From positions 1-20,139 of the forward strand of contig CAZUEH010000023.1 of NCBI GenBank assembly GCA_964619315.1: a stretch of 20,139 nucleotides of DNA. Reading direction: 5' to 3'. The first letter of the stretch is position 1. Each line of letters begins with the position of its first letter. The stretch is from Fimisoma sp964619315 (GTDB lineage Bacteria; Bacillota; Clostridia; Peptostreptococcales; Anaerovoracaceae). The notes under the pieces are model-generated. The model was given only the letters and a program-made list of their open reading frames with translations, was not told the origin of the DNA and searched no databases. This document shows positions 7,607-15,245 of this stretch, piece after piece. Made by a program: the position numbers and the translations under genes.

Positions 7607-8692
7607 TTAATCTCTGCTAAATGTTCGTACAAAGAAGTTCTTTATTGGAATGAAAGGGAACACATTTACTGCGATAGCAATCACGATGCCAATAACAGTG
7701 AAGAGCAAAACAGGATTAATTAGAAAATCCAACATATCAGCAGTTGTTTGGCTGCCACCGGAGTTTGAAACCATTTTCAACAGAATCACACAGGTCATAA
7801 TTATTATGCCTTGAATGTGAAAAACACGGCATAGATACATTACAAGGAAAATGGCCAACATCACAAGGGAAAATTCTAAAACTCGTGAATATTCGCTCAT
7901 CGAGTTGCAAATATCAATTATAAGAAAGCCCACAAAACTTCCAACAATTGTTCCCACAAAAGTGTTAATCCCCATGTATAAAGTTTCGCGAAGGTTTCGC
8001 TGCATACATCTTGCGACAGCTACGCTACAAAAGAATATGGACTCAACAGGTCCCGCAATATATGCGATTACAATGCTGATAAAAATAGCTATTGTAGTTT
8101 TGATAGTTCTAAGCCCAATGGTGTAATTGGTTGTCAGTTTATGTCCCTTTATTGTATCTATAATCTTTACTTTTTCATGAGGCTCTCTAGAGTCATGTTT
8201 ATATAAGTGAGCAAGCATGTTGACAAGGTATGCGGCTGCAATACCAAGCAAAGTGTATAACACACGTTCCGACACATAAAAAAAAGCCTCTGACAGTTGT
8301 GCACTACCGTCGTAATTGGACACAACATTGAGAAATACGACACAGTTTACAAAGGTTGCATCTGGAAGCCCAGTAAAATTACAAAGATATATAGCGACCA
8401 TAGCAAATAAGGATATAATCAGTGAAGTCAATACAAATATGTGTGAAGGGGCGAGGGCAATTAACATAAGTGTAATCATACCAACGAACCCGCCAATCAA
8501 AGTTCCTATAAAACGATAAGTTCCGGACTTTAGTGTGTGGGCATGATTATGTTGCACACAAACAATAGCGGCCACTCCGCCAAAGAACATTACGTTGTGG
8601 TCGCCAGTTATATATGATGCCAGAATACATATTGAAAAGGCAAATAATGCTTTGAAAACAGTAAAATCAATTTTAAAATCAAGCTTAATCAA
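7607..8692 (-). CDS. FUSC-family membrane protein (aromatic acid/fusaric acid resistance exporter-like)
   Basis: This 361-residue integral membrane protein is built from two similar halves (about residues 1-165 and 190-350). Each half has a cluster of membrane helices and a Gly-rich element: RFIGTLIGGFVGMI in the first, NTFVGTIVGSFVGFLI in the second. This internal duplication and motif are typical of the FUSC/ArAE group, whose known members export aromatic acids or similar toxic compounds. It is shorter than Gram-negative AaeB/YccS proteins and lacks a large cytoplasmic domain. The start is TTG at 8692, because no ATG or GTG lies in frame near the AGGAGGG site, which sits 11 bases upstream. 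It has its own promoter and no operon partner. The substrate is unknown. Confidence 0.8.
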   Translation of the reverse strand: MIKLDFKIDFTVFKALFAFSICILASYITGDHNVMFFGGVAAIVCVQHNHAHTLKSGTYRFIGTLIGGFVGMITLMLIALAPSHIFVLTSLIISLFAMVAIYLCNFTGLPDATFVNCVVFLNVVSNYDGSAQLSEAFFYVSERVLYTLLGIAAAYLVNMLAHLYKHDSREPHEKVKIIDTIKGHKLTTNYTIGLRTIKTTIAIFISIVIAYIAGPVESIFFCSVAVARCMQRNLRETLYMGINTFVGTIVGSFVGFLIIDICNSMSEYSRVLEFSLVMLAIFLVMYLCRVFHIQGIIIMTCVILLKMVSNSGGSQTTADMLDFLINPVLLFTVIGIVIAIAVNVFPFIPIKNFFVRTFSRD

Positions 8693-8736
8693 GCCAAAGT
8701 AACCCTCCTGAGCATAAGTTTTCTTGTATACATTTA

Positions 8737-8765
8737 AGATTACATATAAAGAAGAGACTTGTCAA
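8737..8765 (-). promoter_or_regulatory. promoter of the FUSC gene
   Basis: On the - strand, a perfect TTGACA (8765-8760) is followed after 17 bp by TAATCT (8742-8737), a weak -10 box. It leaves a short leader before the AGGAGGG ribosome site. Confidence 0.5.
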
Positions 8766-8832
8766 GAGGCGAAGCGGTCCATTACTTAGTTTGTAGCCTG
8801 CGAATCCATATACACAAGAAACTTAATTATGG

Positions 8833-8861
8833 TTGACCTAAGTCCAAAATGAGAGTAAAAT
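8833..8861 (+). promoter_or_regulatory. promoter of gap
   Basis: TTGACC (8833-8838) and TAAAAT (8856-8861) have a 17-bp spacer, each five of six to consensus. The leader before ATG 8912 is about 44 bases and ends in GGGAGGAAG. Confidence 0.7.
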
Positions 8862-8911
8862 CGAAAAAAGAGATATAAATTATATTAACCAAATTAGGGA
8901 GGAAGCATTTA

Positions 8912-9928
8912 ATGATTAAAATTGCAATCAATGGGTTCGGCAGGATAGGAAGACTTGCATTCAGGCAGATATTTGCCGACAATTCTATGGAAGTAGTGGC
9001 TATAAACGATTTGACAGAGCCTAAAATGCTGGCTCACCTGTTAAAATACGACAGTGTACAAGGTGGATACAAGGGACACACTGTAACAGCTGGTGACAGT
9101 TCTATTACAGTAGACGACAAAAAAATTGAGATTTTCTCACAGCAAGACCCTGCTAATTTACCGTGGAAAGAATTGGGAGTAGACATTGTTTTAGAATGTA
9201 CAGGCTTTTTTACTTCCAAAGAAAAAGCTTCTGCCCATATAAAAGCTGGAGCAAAAAAGGTATTGATTTCAGCACCTGCTGGAAACGATTTGCCAACAAT
9301 AGTTTATGGAACTAACCATGAAACACTTAAAGCAGAGGACAATGTGATTTCTGCTGCGTCTTGTACGACTAACTGCCTTGCTCCTATGGCAAAGGTGTTA
9401 AACGAGTATCGTGAAATAAGAACTGGATTTATGACTACTATTCACGCATATACAGGCGATCAAATGCTTCTTGACGGACCTCACAAAAAGGGTGACCTTA
9501 GAAGAGCTAGAGCAGGAGCTATTAACATAGTACCTAACAGCACAGGAGCTGCAAAAGCGATAGGCCTTGTTATCCCTGAGTTAGACGGCAAACTTATCGG
9601 ATCTGCACAAAGAGTACCAGTTGCGTCAGGATCTATAACTATTTTAGATGCGACTCTAAAGGATGTAACAGAAACCGTAACAGTAGAAGGCATCAATGAG
9701 GCAATGAAAGCAGCAGCTAATGAGTCCTTTGGATATACAGAAGAAGAACTAGTATCCAGTGACGTAATAGGAATGGAATATGGCTCACTCTTCGATGCAA
9801 CACAAACATTAGCACAAAAATGTGGTACAAAAATATATGAAGTTAGAACAGTAGCTTGGTATGACAATGAAAACAGCTACGTTTCTCAGATGGTAAGAAC
9901 ACTTAAATACCTTAAGAAGTTTTTATAA
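8912..9928 (+). CDS. gap: type I glyceraldehyde-3-phosphate dehydrogenase
   Basis: This 338-residue enzyme converts glyceraldehyde 3-phosphate, phosphate and NAD+ to 1,3-bisphosphoglycerate in glycolysis. The N-terminal Rossmann fold starts INGFGRIGR (6-14). D33 in AINDL fits NAD specificity. The active site is ASCTTNCLAP with the nucleophile C151, and the partner histidine is H178 in IHAYT. The C-terminus carries WYDNENSYVSQMVRT, the signature helix of the family. The start has a good ribosome site, GGGAGGAAG. No other glycolytic gene follows, unlike the common gap-pgk-tpi operon; an MFS permease gene lies 88 bases downstream. The length and all key residues are normal. Confidence 0.97.
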   Translation: MIKIAINGFGRIGRLAFRQIFADNSMEVVAINDLTEPKMLAHLLKYDSVQGGYKGHTVTAGDSSITVDDKKIEIFSQQDPANLPWKELGVDIVLECTGFFTSKEKASAHIKAGAKKVLISAPAGNDLPTIVYGTNHETLKAEDNVISAASCTTNCLAPMAKVLNEYREIRTGFMTTIHAYTGDQMLLDGPHKKGDLRRARAGAINIVPNSTGAAKAIGLVIPELDGKLIGSAQRVPVASGSITILDATLKDVTETVTVEGINEAMKAAANESFGYTEEELVSSDVIGMEYGSLFDATQTLAQKCGTKIYEVRTVAWYDNENSYVSQMVRTLKYLKKFL

Positions 9929-9941
9929 ATAATTAAAAAGC

Positions 9942-9985
9942 AGGAGGGCATAAGTCTAAACTTAAAAATGGGCTTGTGCCTTCTT
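9942..9985 (+). other. imperfect hairpin between gap and the MFS gene
   Basis: AGGAGGGCATAAG (9942-9954) can pair with CTTGTGCCTTCT (9973-9984) to give a ~12-bp stem with three G-U pairs and an 18-base loop. No T-run follows, so it is not a typical terminator. It could be an mRNA 3'-end stabiliser or a leaky terminator that lowers expression of the next gene. Confidence 0.4.
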
Positions 9986-10016
9986 GATGACAGCGAAAGG
10001 ATAGACTAGAAAATAG

Positions 10017-11243
10017 ATGAAAAAAGTGCTTAATATTGAATATGGTGGAATCCATGCAGCTTATTGGATGTCTTACGCCATAGTCGCAAGTTTTGCCTCT
10101 GCTTTTTTGTTGGGTAGAGGCTATTCAAATTCTGAAATCGGACTGATTATCGCAGTAGGCAGCATGGTTGCGGTGTTTTTACAACCAATGCTGGCAGACA
10201 TAGCAGATAGATCTAAAAAAATATCACTGATAGAACTTACTGAAATAGTGACCGTTGTCCTTATGGTGCTTACTGCATGTTCTTTTATAATGCAAAAGGC
10301 ATCTATAGGTTTGTCCGTAGTGTTTGTATTGATGGTGGCATGGGACACGGCGTTACAACCGTTGTTTAATTCTTTAGCATTTAAGCTAGAGGAAAGCGGC
10401 CACGAAATAAAATTTGGAATAACGAGAGCCATGGGTTCGTTGGCCTTTTCTATATTGTGTTCGTTCCTAGGAACGTTAGTTGAAAAATTTGGAATACAAA
10501 TATTGCCTATTTCAGGTGAAATCATATTAGGAATGTTACTTATAACTTTATTTTTCACCAAGAAGCATTTTAAGCAGGCTTGCGTAGCTAGAGACCTAAA
10601 AGCATCGAAAGCAAACAACGGTGAGGCAGTTGCTGAAAACTTAGAAGAAGTTGAAGAAATCAATTTTTCCAAGTTTATCAAGAGGAACAAGTTATTCGTG
10701 GTTGTTAATATAGGTGTAGCAGGAATATTCTTTAGCAATGCTATATTCAACAACTTTATGCTTCAAATGGTTGAAAATGTTGGTGGTAACAGTGCTGACA
10801 TGGGAAGAATATTGTCTCTCATGGCATTACTTGAAATTCCTGCGCTTTTCTTGTTTGACACAATTCAAAAGAAAGTTTCATGTAGTACCCTACTAAAGAT
10901 AGGAGCAATAAGCTTTACCCTTAAAATATTTTGTGCATATATAGCGACTAATGTGACCATGTTATACGTAGCACAGCTTTTCCAGCCTATGGCATTTGGA
11001 ATCTTTTTGCCAGCCATGGTACGCTTCATAGGAGAAATCATGGACAAAGGTGAAGCAGTAAAAGGGCAAGCACTCTATACAATAATGACAACCATAGCAA
11101 CTATATTTGCCAGCCTTCTAGGAGGGATTATATTAGATGTTAGTGGAGCAACCATGCTATTATTAGTATCTACTTTGCTAACAGGAGCGGGAGCAGTCTT
11201 GCTCATATGCATAATCGGCAAAGTTAAGAAGAAGACAATATAA
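10017..11243 (+). CDS. MFS transporter
   Basis: This 408-residue permease has about twelve membrane helices in two halves, joined by a charged central loop (about residues 180-225). An MFS-like loop follows helix 2 (MLADIADRSKK). The overall look, with an N-terminal NIEYGGIHAAYWMSYAIVASF and the loop after helix 4 carrying KFGITRAMGS, resembles the sugar/nucleoside-proton symporter group (LacY-like or MFS_1-like), but the substrate cannot be read from sequence. The ribosome site is weak: GAAAGGA lies 15 bases before ATG 10017. Translation may therefore be low or aided by upstream structure. It follows gap with only a hairpin between and no clear promoter of its own, so read-through from gap is likely. 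Confidence 0.85.
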   Translation: MKKVLNIEYGGIHAAYWMSYAIVASFASAFLLGRGYSNSEIGLIIAVGSMVAVFLQPMLADIADRSKKISLIELTEIVTVVLMVLTACSFIMQKASIGLSVVFVLMVAWDTALQPLFNSLAFKLEESGHEIKFGITRAMGSLAFSILCSFLGTLVEKFGIQILPISGEIILGMLLITLFFTKKHFKQACVARDLKASKANNGEAVAENLEEVEEINFSKFIKRNKLFVVVNIGVAGIFFSNAIFNNFMLQMVENVGGNSADMGRILSLMALLEIPALFLFDTIQKKVSCSTLLKIGAISFTLKIFCAYIATNVTMLYVAQLFQPMAFGIFLPAMVRFIGEIMDKGEAVKGQALYTIMTTIATIFASLLGGIILDVSGATMLLLVSTLLTGAGAVLLICIIGKVKKKTI

Positions 11244-11277
11244 AAAGCATATCAATGCATTGTGACAAGTTTTTAAC

Positions 11278-11306
11278 TTGAATAAAGAAAGATTATAAGT
11301 TATACT
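11278..11306 (+). promoter_or_regulatory. promoter-like element in the spacer after the MFS gene
   Basis: TTGAAT (11278-11283) and TATACT (11301-11306) have a 17-bp spacer, with four and five of six to consensus. There is no open frame of note downstream before the terminator at 11409, so its transcript would be about 130 bases and probably noncoding. Confidence 0.45.
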
Positions 11307-11312
11307 GAAAAT

Positions 11313-11442
11313 GTACCATATGTAGCAAGGATTTTTAACAACATTTGTTTACGGCATTATTCCAACTTGCATGTGCACATGAGTACAGTGTGTGATTATG
11401 AATATAACAAAAGCAAGAGCCAACTGGCTCTTGCTTTTGTAT
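11313..11442 (+). ncRNA. candidate small RNA of ~130 bases
   Basis: The element is defined only by a good promoter (11278-11306) and a strong terminator (11409-11442), with no ribosome-site-preceded frame between. It contains a perfect 12-base palindrome, CATGTGCACATG (11370-11381), which could form a hairpin or bind a protein. It fits no RNA family I recognise, has no T-box sequence, and differs in size from 6S RNA. Alternatively it is only a leader that terminates before the ABC genes, although those have their own promoter. The remainder of the 296-base gap (11244-11539) holds that second promoter. Confidence 0.28.
11409..11442. terminator. intrinsic terminator upstream of the ABC operon
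   Basis: AAAAGCAAGAGCC (11409-11421) pairs with GGCTCTTGCTTTT (11426-11438) around a 4-base loop, giving a perfect 13-bp stem with a T-run at its end. It can act in both directions. Confidence 0.85.
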
Positions 11443-11476
11443 TGCAAAAAAAACAAAGGAAGTTCTATGCAAGGGG

Positions 11477-11505
11477 TTGTATTATTATGCAAAGATATGT
11501 ATAAT
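11477..11505 (+). promoter_or_regulatory. promoter of the amino-acid ABC operon
   Basis: TTGTAT (11477-11482) and a perfect TATAAT (11500-11505) with a 17-bp spacer lie just after the terminator. The leader is short, about 28 bases. Confidence 0.7.
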
Positions 11506-11539
11506 AATTTACATGTGAAAAATAAAAATAAAGGAAAGA

Positions 11540-12214
11540 ATGAAAGTGGAAGTATATTTAAAAGGTTTTATGGTTGCGCTAAAAGGGGCGCCAATGACTA
11601 TAGGTGTTAGTCTTGTTGCCGTAGTAGTCGGCGCAGCAGTTGGTTTATTATTCGCCCTAATGAAAACATCGGATAAGAAGTTACCAAGTATTCTTGCTAA
11701 GATATATATCGAAATAGTCCGAGGAACTCCAATGATAGTTCAAGCGTTAATCATGGCATTTGGAGTACCTTTCATGCTACAGCAAAATGGAATAATGTTT
11801 AGATGGCCTCATCTCATAATTCCGGCGATGATAGTCTGCGGGCTCAATAGTGCTGCATATATGGCGGAAGTTATAAGAGGAGGAATTCAAGCTGTTGACC
11901 CAGGACAGGTTGAAGCAGCTCAATCACTTGGAATGAGCAAAGGTCAGATAAATAAGTTAATAGTTTTGCCACAAGCGTTTAAGATAGTAATTCCGTCTTT
12001 CGGAAACGAGTTCATATCTTTGATAAAGGAGACTGCGGTACTTTCTTTTGTAGGTGTTATAGAAATTTTAAGAAGTGCACAGCTTTGGAATGCATCATCA
12101 TTTGAAACTTTCCCAGCATACATGGGAGCAGCAGTTGTATATTTGATGCTGACATATCCGCTCTCTAAGGGCGTTGAAGCATTGGAAAAACGTTTATCAA
12201 AGGAGGTAGAGTAA
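11540..12214 (+). CDS. polar amino-acid ABC transporter, permease subunit
   Basis: This 224-residue inner-membrane subunit of the His/Glu/Gln/Arg/opine importer family has about five membrane helices. It shows the N-terminal family element RGTPMIVQ (61-68) and the EAA loop EAAQSLGMSKGQINKLIVLP (125-144), which contacts the ATPase. The start follows AAAGGAAAGA. The stop is one base before the ATPase start, so the two are co-translated. No periplasmic-type solute-binding lipoprotein is encoded next to them, so substrate recognition must come from a gene elsewhere. The exact amino acid cannot be assigned. Confidence 0.93.
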   Translation: MKVEVYLKGFMVALKGAPMTIGVSLVAVVVGAAVGLLFALMKTSDKKLPSILAKIYIEIVRGTPMIVQALIMAFGVPFMLQQNGIMFRWPHLIIPAMIVCGLNSAAYMAEVIRGGIQAVDPGQVEAAQSLGMSKGQINKLIVLPQAFKIVIPSFGNEFISLIKETAVLSFVGVIEILRSAQLWNASSFETFPAYMGAAVVYLMLTYPLSKGVEALEKRLSKEVE

Positions 12215-12215
12215 G

Positions 12216-12932
12216 ATGATAAAAGCTACCAATATACACAAGCACTTTAGCGATTTACATGCCGTAAATGGCGTAGACTTGACAGTAGAAGACGGCAAAG
12301 TATTATGCATAATTGGCCCATCAGGGTCTGGCAAGAGTACTCTCTTAAGATGCCTTAACATGCTTGAAACACCTGACGGTGGAACAGTAGAGGTGGACGG
12401 AGAAGTGGTTACTGATCAAAACATCAGACAGATGCGTACCAAAATGGCCATGGTTTTTCAAAACTTCAATCTATTTAGCCATTTGAGCGTGTTAGAAAAT
12501 GTAACAGTATCACCTATCAATGTAAATGGAATGTCAAAAGAAGACGCAGAAAAAAAGGCCATGGACTTACTTAAGATGGTAGGGCTTGAAGAAAAGGCGA
12601 CGGCATATCCAAGGAACCTTTCTGGTGGGCAAAAACAGCGAGTTGCTATAGCTAGAGCCCTTGCAATGGATCCAGAAACAATTCTCTTTGATGAACCAAC
12701 TTCAGCGTTAGACCCTGAAATGGTAGGGGAAGTGTTAGATGTAATGAAAGATTTGGCTAAAAAAGGAATGACGATGTTAGTGGTTACCCACGAAATGGGG
12801 TTTGCTAAAGAAGTTGCAGACAACGTAATATTTATGGCTGATGGCAAAATCGTTGAAATGGGGAAACCGGCTCAGTTGTTTGAAAACCCTTCTAATAAGA
12901 GAACGCAATCATTTTTGAAAAAAGTCCTGTAA
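12216..12932 (+). CDS. polar amino-acid ABC transporter, ATP-binding subunit
   Basis: This 238-residue ATPase powers the importer encoded just upstream. Motifs in order: Walker A GPSGSGKST (34-42), Q-loop Q82 in VFQNFNLF, signature LSGGQ (135-139), Walker B ILFDEP (156-161) with D-loop SALD, and switch histidine H192 in VVTHEM. It matches the GlnQ/ArtP/HisP type in length and sequence. The ribosome site AAAGGAGG sits inside the end of the permease gene. It is the last gene of the two-gene operon; a terminator follows about 90 bases later. Confidence 0.95.
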   Translation: MIKATNIHKHFSDLHAVNGVDLTVEDGKVLCIIGPSGSGKSTLLRCLNMLETPDGGTVEVDGEVVTDQNIRQMRTKMAMVFQNFNLFSHLSVLENVTVSPINVNGMSKEDAEKKAMDLLKMVGLEEKATAYPRNLSGGQKQRVAIARALAMDPETILFDEPTSALDPEMVGEVLDVMKDLAKKGMTMLVVTHEMGFAKEVADNVIFMADGKIVEMGKPAQLFENPSNKRTQSFLKKVL

Positions 12933-13021
12933 TGCTGGCTTAAAAATTAGATATTCCAATATGTTATTGGCTGTGAGAATTCTTTCAGACAGAAAACGTA
13001 TTGAATATATAAATCACACTT

Positions 13022-13060
13022 ACAAAAGTCCTCATTTTTATAATTGAGGACTTTTGTTTT
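13022..13060. terminator. intrinsic terminator after the ABC operon
   Basis: ACAAAAGTCCTCA (13022-13034) pairs with TGAGGACTTTTGT (13045-13057), a perfect 13-bp stem with a 10-base loop, followed by TTT. Between the ATPase and this hairpin (12933-13021) I see no gene, only a small inverted repeat CCAATA-TGT-TATTGG at 12956-12970. Confidence 0.85.
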
Positions 13061-13064
13061 GCCT

Positions 13065-13093
13065 TTGAAATTTTCAGTAAACTGTTGTATAAT
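13065..13093 (+). promoter_or_regulatory. promoter of the nuclease gene
   Basis: TTGAAA (13065-13070) and a perfect TATAAT (13088-13093) with a 17-bp spacer lie directly after the terminator. The leader is about 65 bases. Confidence 0.72.
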
Positions 13094-13165
13094 GACTTGG
13101 TGAAGTTTTTGAAAAGATTTCAATCCGCATTAATCGAGACTAGTTTTTAATGGAAAGGTATTCAA

Positions 13166-14053
13166 TTGAAAAAGAAGATAACGACATTTATACTTGCTCT
13201 GCTAATCGCTATGAGTCTTCTTATGACAGGGTGTGCAGATTTAGCAGCGGAGGAACTGTATTATGGAGACGCCTATGCAAGCGTCAGCGAGATACCAGAA
13301 TATTCTCAAAGCCCTTATGTGATTTTAAACGATAACATGCCCGAATTCAGTGAAGAGGATTTAGCAAGGGATGTTTTCGAAGAATACAGCGAACTTGATG
13401 AACTCGGAAGATGCGGACAAGCTTACGCCCTAATATGCAAAGAGCTAATGCCAACAGAAAAGAGAACCAGCATTGGACAAGTTAAGCCTAGTGGTTGGCA
13501 TACAGTAAGATATGATGAATTGATATCGGATAAATATCTTTATAATAGATGTCATTTAATTGGATTCCAACTTGCAGGAGAAAATGCTAACAAGTTAAAC
13601 CTGATTACGGGAACCCGTTATATGAATGTTGATGGAATGTTGCCGTTTGAAGACGAGGTGGCTGACTATGTAAAAGGTACAGGGAACCAAGTTTTGTATC
13701 GTGTATCTCCGATATATGAGGGAGATGACCTTGTAGCTAAAGGCGTTCAAATGGAAGCATATTCCGTCGAAGACTCAGGGCAAGGAGTTTGCTTCAATGT
13801 GTTTGTCTATAATGTTCAGCCAGGCGTAACCATAGATTATGCGACAGGTGATAGTTGGGAAACCTCCAAAGGCAAAAACCCAGAGCAACCACAAAAAGAA
13901 AACTACGTACTTAATATAAGCAATGACAAGTTCCATACGCCTGATTGTTCAAGCGTTGAAACTATCAAGGATAAAAACAAACAAAAAGTTACAATGAACA
14001 GAGACGAGCTTATAGCTAACGGCTACAGCCCTTGTGGCAAGTGTAACCCGTAA
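13166..14053 (+). CDS. lipoprotein DNA/RNA non-specific endonuclease with C-terminal Ada-like zinc domain
   Basis: This is a 295-residue secreted, probably membrane-anchored nuclease. Residues 1-22 are a lipoprotein signal with lipobox LMTGC and lipidated Cys23. The catalytic domain (~75-215) carries NRCHLIGFQLAGEN with the likely general base H130, then NLITGTRYMN, as in the Endonuclea_NS_2 (NucA/EndA-like) group. The C-terminal segment (~247-295) has H257, C261, C290 and C293 in the pattern FHTPDCSS...GYSPCGKC, like the small Ada-type metal-binding module found at the end of many Firmicute nucleases. The start is TTG 13166, eight bases after GGAAAGG; the ATG at 13150 is in another frame. 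Likely roles are degradation of extracellular DNA or nutrient recovery. The Nudix gene follows after 11 bases. Confidence 0.87.
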   Translation: MKKKITTFILALLIAMSLLMTGCADLAAEELYYGDAYASVSEIPEYSQSPYVILNDNMPEFSEEDLARDVFEEYSELDELGRCGQAYALICKELMPTEKRTSIGQVKPSGWHTVRYDELISDKYLYNRCHLIGFQLAGENANKLNLITGTRYMNVDGMLPFEDEVADYVKGTGNQVLYRVSPIYEGDDLVAKGVQMEAYSVEDSGQGVCFNVFVYNVQPGVTIDYATGDSWETSKGKNPEQPQKENYVLNISNDKFHTPDCSSVETIKDKNKQKVTMNRDELIANGYSPCGKCNP

Positions 14054-14064
14054 GAGGTGAAAAC

Positions 14065-14454
14065 ATGAACAATGTAACTGAAGTAGTAGCAGCTTTGATA
14101 TGGCAGGAAGACAAGTTTTTAATATGTCAAAGACCCGCTCACAAGGCCAGAGGAATGCTCTGGGAATTTGTAGGGGGGAAGGTGGAAGAAGACGAAACGA
14201 GAGAAGCAGCTTTGATTCGAGAATGTAAGGAGGAATTAGATATTGATCTGATGCCTCAAGACATTTTCATGGAAGTTGTGCACCAGTATCCAGATATACT
14301 GGTTCGACTTATTTTGTTTAATGCAGTAATAGCACAGGGTGAACCGCAAATGTTGGAACATAATGATATTAAGTGGATTACCACAGATCAAATTCCCGAT
14401 TTTGAGTTTTGCCCAGCCGACAAAGACATTTTAAAGAAACTTATGAATATGTAA
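14065..14454 (+). CDS. Nudix hydrolase, MutT/(d)NTP pyrophosphohydrolase type
   Basis: This 129-residue hydrolase resembles MutT and the CTP pyrophosphohydrolase NudG, which cleave (oxidised) nucleoside triphosphates to monophosphates. The Nudix box GX5EX7REUXEEXGU fits residues 38-60 (G38, E44, R52, E53, E56, E57), except that the last Gly is Asp59. The catalytic glutamates are intact. The preceding RPAHKARGMLWEFVGGK is typical of this subgroup. The start follows AAGAGGTGAAAAC. It is 11 bases downstream of the nuclease gene and probably cotranscribed, which pairs DNA degradation with clean-up of nucleotides, though that link is inference. Confidence 0.9.
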   Translation: MNNVTEVVAALIWQEDKFLICQRPAHKARGMLWEFVGGKVEEDETREAALIRECKEELDIDLMPQDIFMEVVHQYPDILVRLILFNAVIAQGEPQMLEHNDIKWITTDQIPDFEFCPADKDILKKLMNM

Positions 14455-14456
14455 TA

Positions 14457-14512
14457 AAAAAGCAGAGCGCAAGGAAATCTATGATTACTTTGGGGCTCTG
14501 TATGCTTTTAGA
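14457..14512 (+). terminator. possible imperfect terminator after the Nudix gene
   Basis: AAAAGC-AGAGC on the left arm (from about 14459) can pair with GCTCT-(GTAT)-GCTTTT on the right (to about 14511), giving a stem interrupted by a four-base bulge and a large loop, followed by T-rich sequence. It is weaker than the other terminators in the window. Confidence 0.35.
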
Positions 14513-14552
14513 ATAGATATATAAACTGTAACAAAGACTTATGAGGAAGACA

Positions 14553-15245
14553 ATGAATAGTAAAGAAATTAAAACAGCTTTTAAGGCATCACTACCTGTA
14601 ATGGCAGGATATCTGGTGCTTGGTATGGGATTTGGTATAATACTCAACACAAAAGGCTATGGAGTGATTTGGGCCATGTGTATGAGCATTTGTGTATATG
14701 CAGGATCTCTTCAATACGTTATGGTCAATCTGATTACTTCAGGGGCGTCCTTAATAACGACAGTACTTACTGCTCTAATGGTAAATGCAAGGCACCTCTT
14801 TTATGGAATTTCCATGATAGATAAGTACAAAGATGCAGGCAAGAAAAAGTTTTATATGATTTTTGCTTTGACCGATGAAACTTATTCTCTGGTTTGCAAC
14901 AATGAAACTGCAAAAGATGTTGAAGATAAAAATAAGTGTTACTTCTTTATATCTCTTTTCGACCAGATATATTGGATAACTGGAAGTATAATAGGCTCGA
15001 TGGTTGGTTCTATGATAACTTTTAGTACTGAGGGAATCGACTTTGTACTAACGGCACTATTTGTGACCATATTTGTGGATCAGTGGTTAAGCACTAAAAA
15101 TCATGGACCGGCCTTGGTTGGTATCTTCGCGTCCGTGGCGTGTCTATTAGTGTTTGGAAGCGAAAGATTTTTGATACCTGCAATGATTTGCATTGCCACA
15201 GCACTTACCCTTATGAGAGGCAAGGAGGAAGCGAAAAATGTTTGA
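14553..15245 (+). CDS. azlC: AzlC-family branched-chain amino-acid exporter, large subunit
   Basis: This 230-residue polytopic membrane protein is the large subunit of AzlCD, which exports branched-chain amino acids and analogues such as azaleucine. It begins MNSKEIKTAFKASLPVMAGYLVLGMGFG, and has the family elements YAGSLQYVMVNL and ALMVNARHLFYGISM. I prefer ATG 14553, because GAGGA lies five bases upstream of it. An in-frame ATG at 14541 would add four residues but has no ribosome site. It overlaps azlD by eight bases, the usual arrangement for this pair. Confidence 0.92.
   Translation: MNSKEIKTAFKASLPVMAGYLVLGMGFGIILNTKGYGVIWAMCMSICVYAGSLQYVMVNLITSGASLITTVLTALMVNARHLFYGISMIDKYKDAGKKKFYMIFALTDETYSLVCNNETAKDVEDKNKCYFFISLFDQIYWITGSIIGSMVGSMITFSTEGIDFVLTALFVTIFVDQWLSTKNHGPALVGIFASVACLLVFGSERFLIPAMICIATALTLMRGKEEAKNV

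Noticed and set aside
9481..9867. Antisense frame of 128 codons inside gap
   Set aside because: gap is certain in this interval; the antisense product is rich in Ser, Ala and Val as expected from a mirrored coding frame.
10121..10753. Long open frame of 210 codons on the - strand inside the MFS gene
   Set aside because: It is antisense to a clear transporter, has no ribosome site, and its protein is low-complexity Ser/Thr/Ile/Asn with no recognisable domain.
11380..11505. A 41-codon frame beginning at an ATG near 11380 and crossing the terminator
   Set aside because: No ribosome site precedes it, it reads through the terminator stem, and its product has no recognisable features.
11244..11539. 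T-box or amino-acid riboswitch before the ABC operon
   Set aside because: The T-box core sequence (AGGGTGG...) is absent, and the terminator lies upstream of the operon's own promoter, so it cannot attenuate that transcript.
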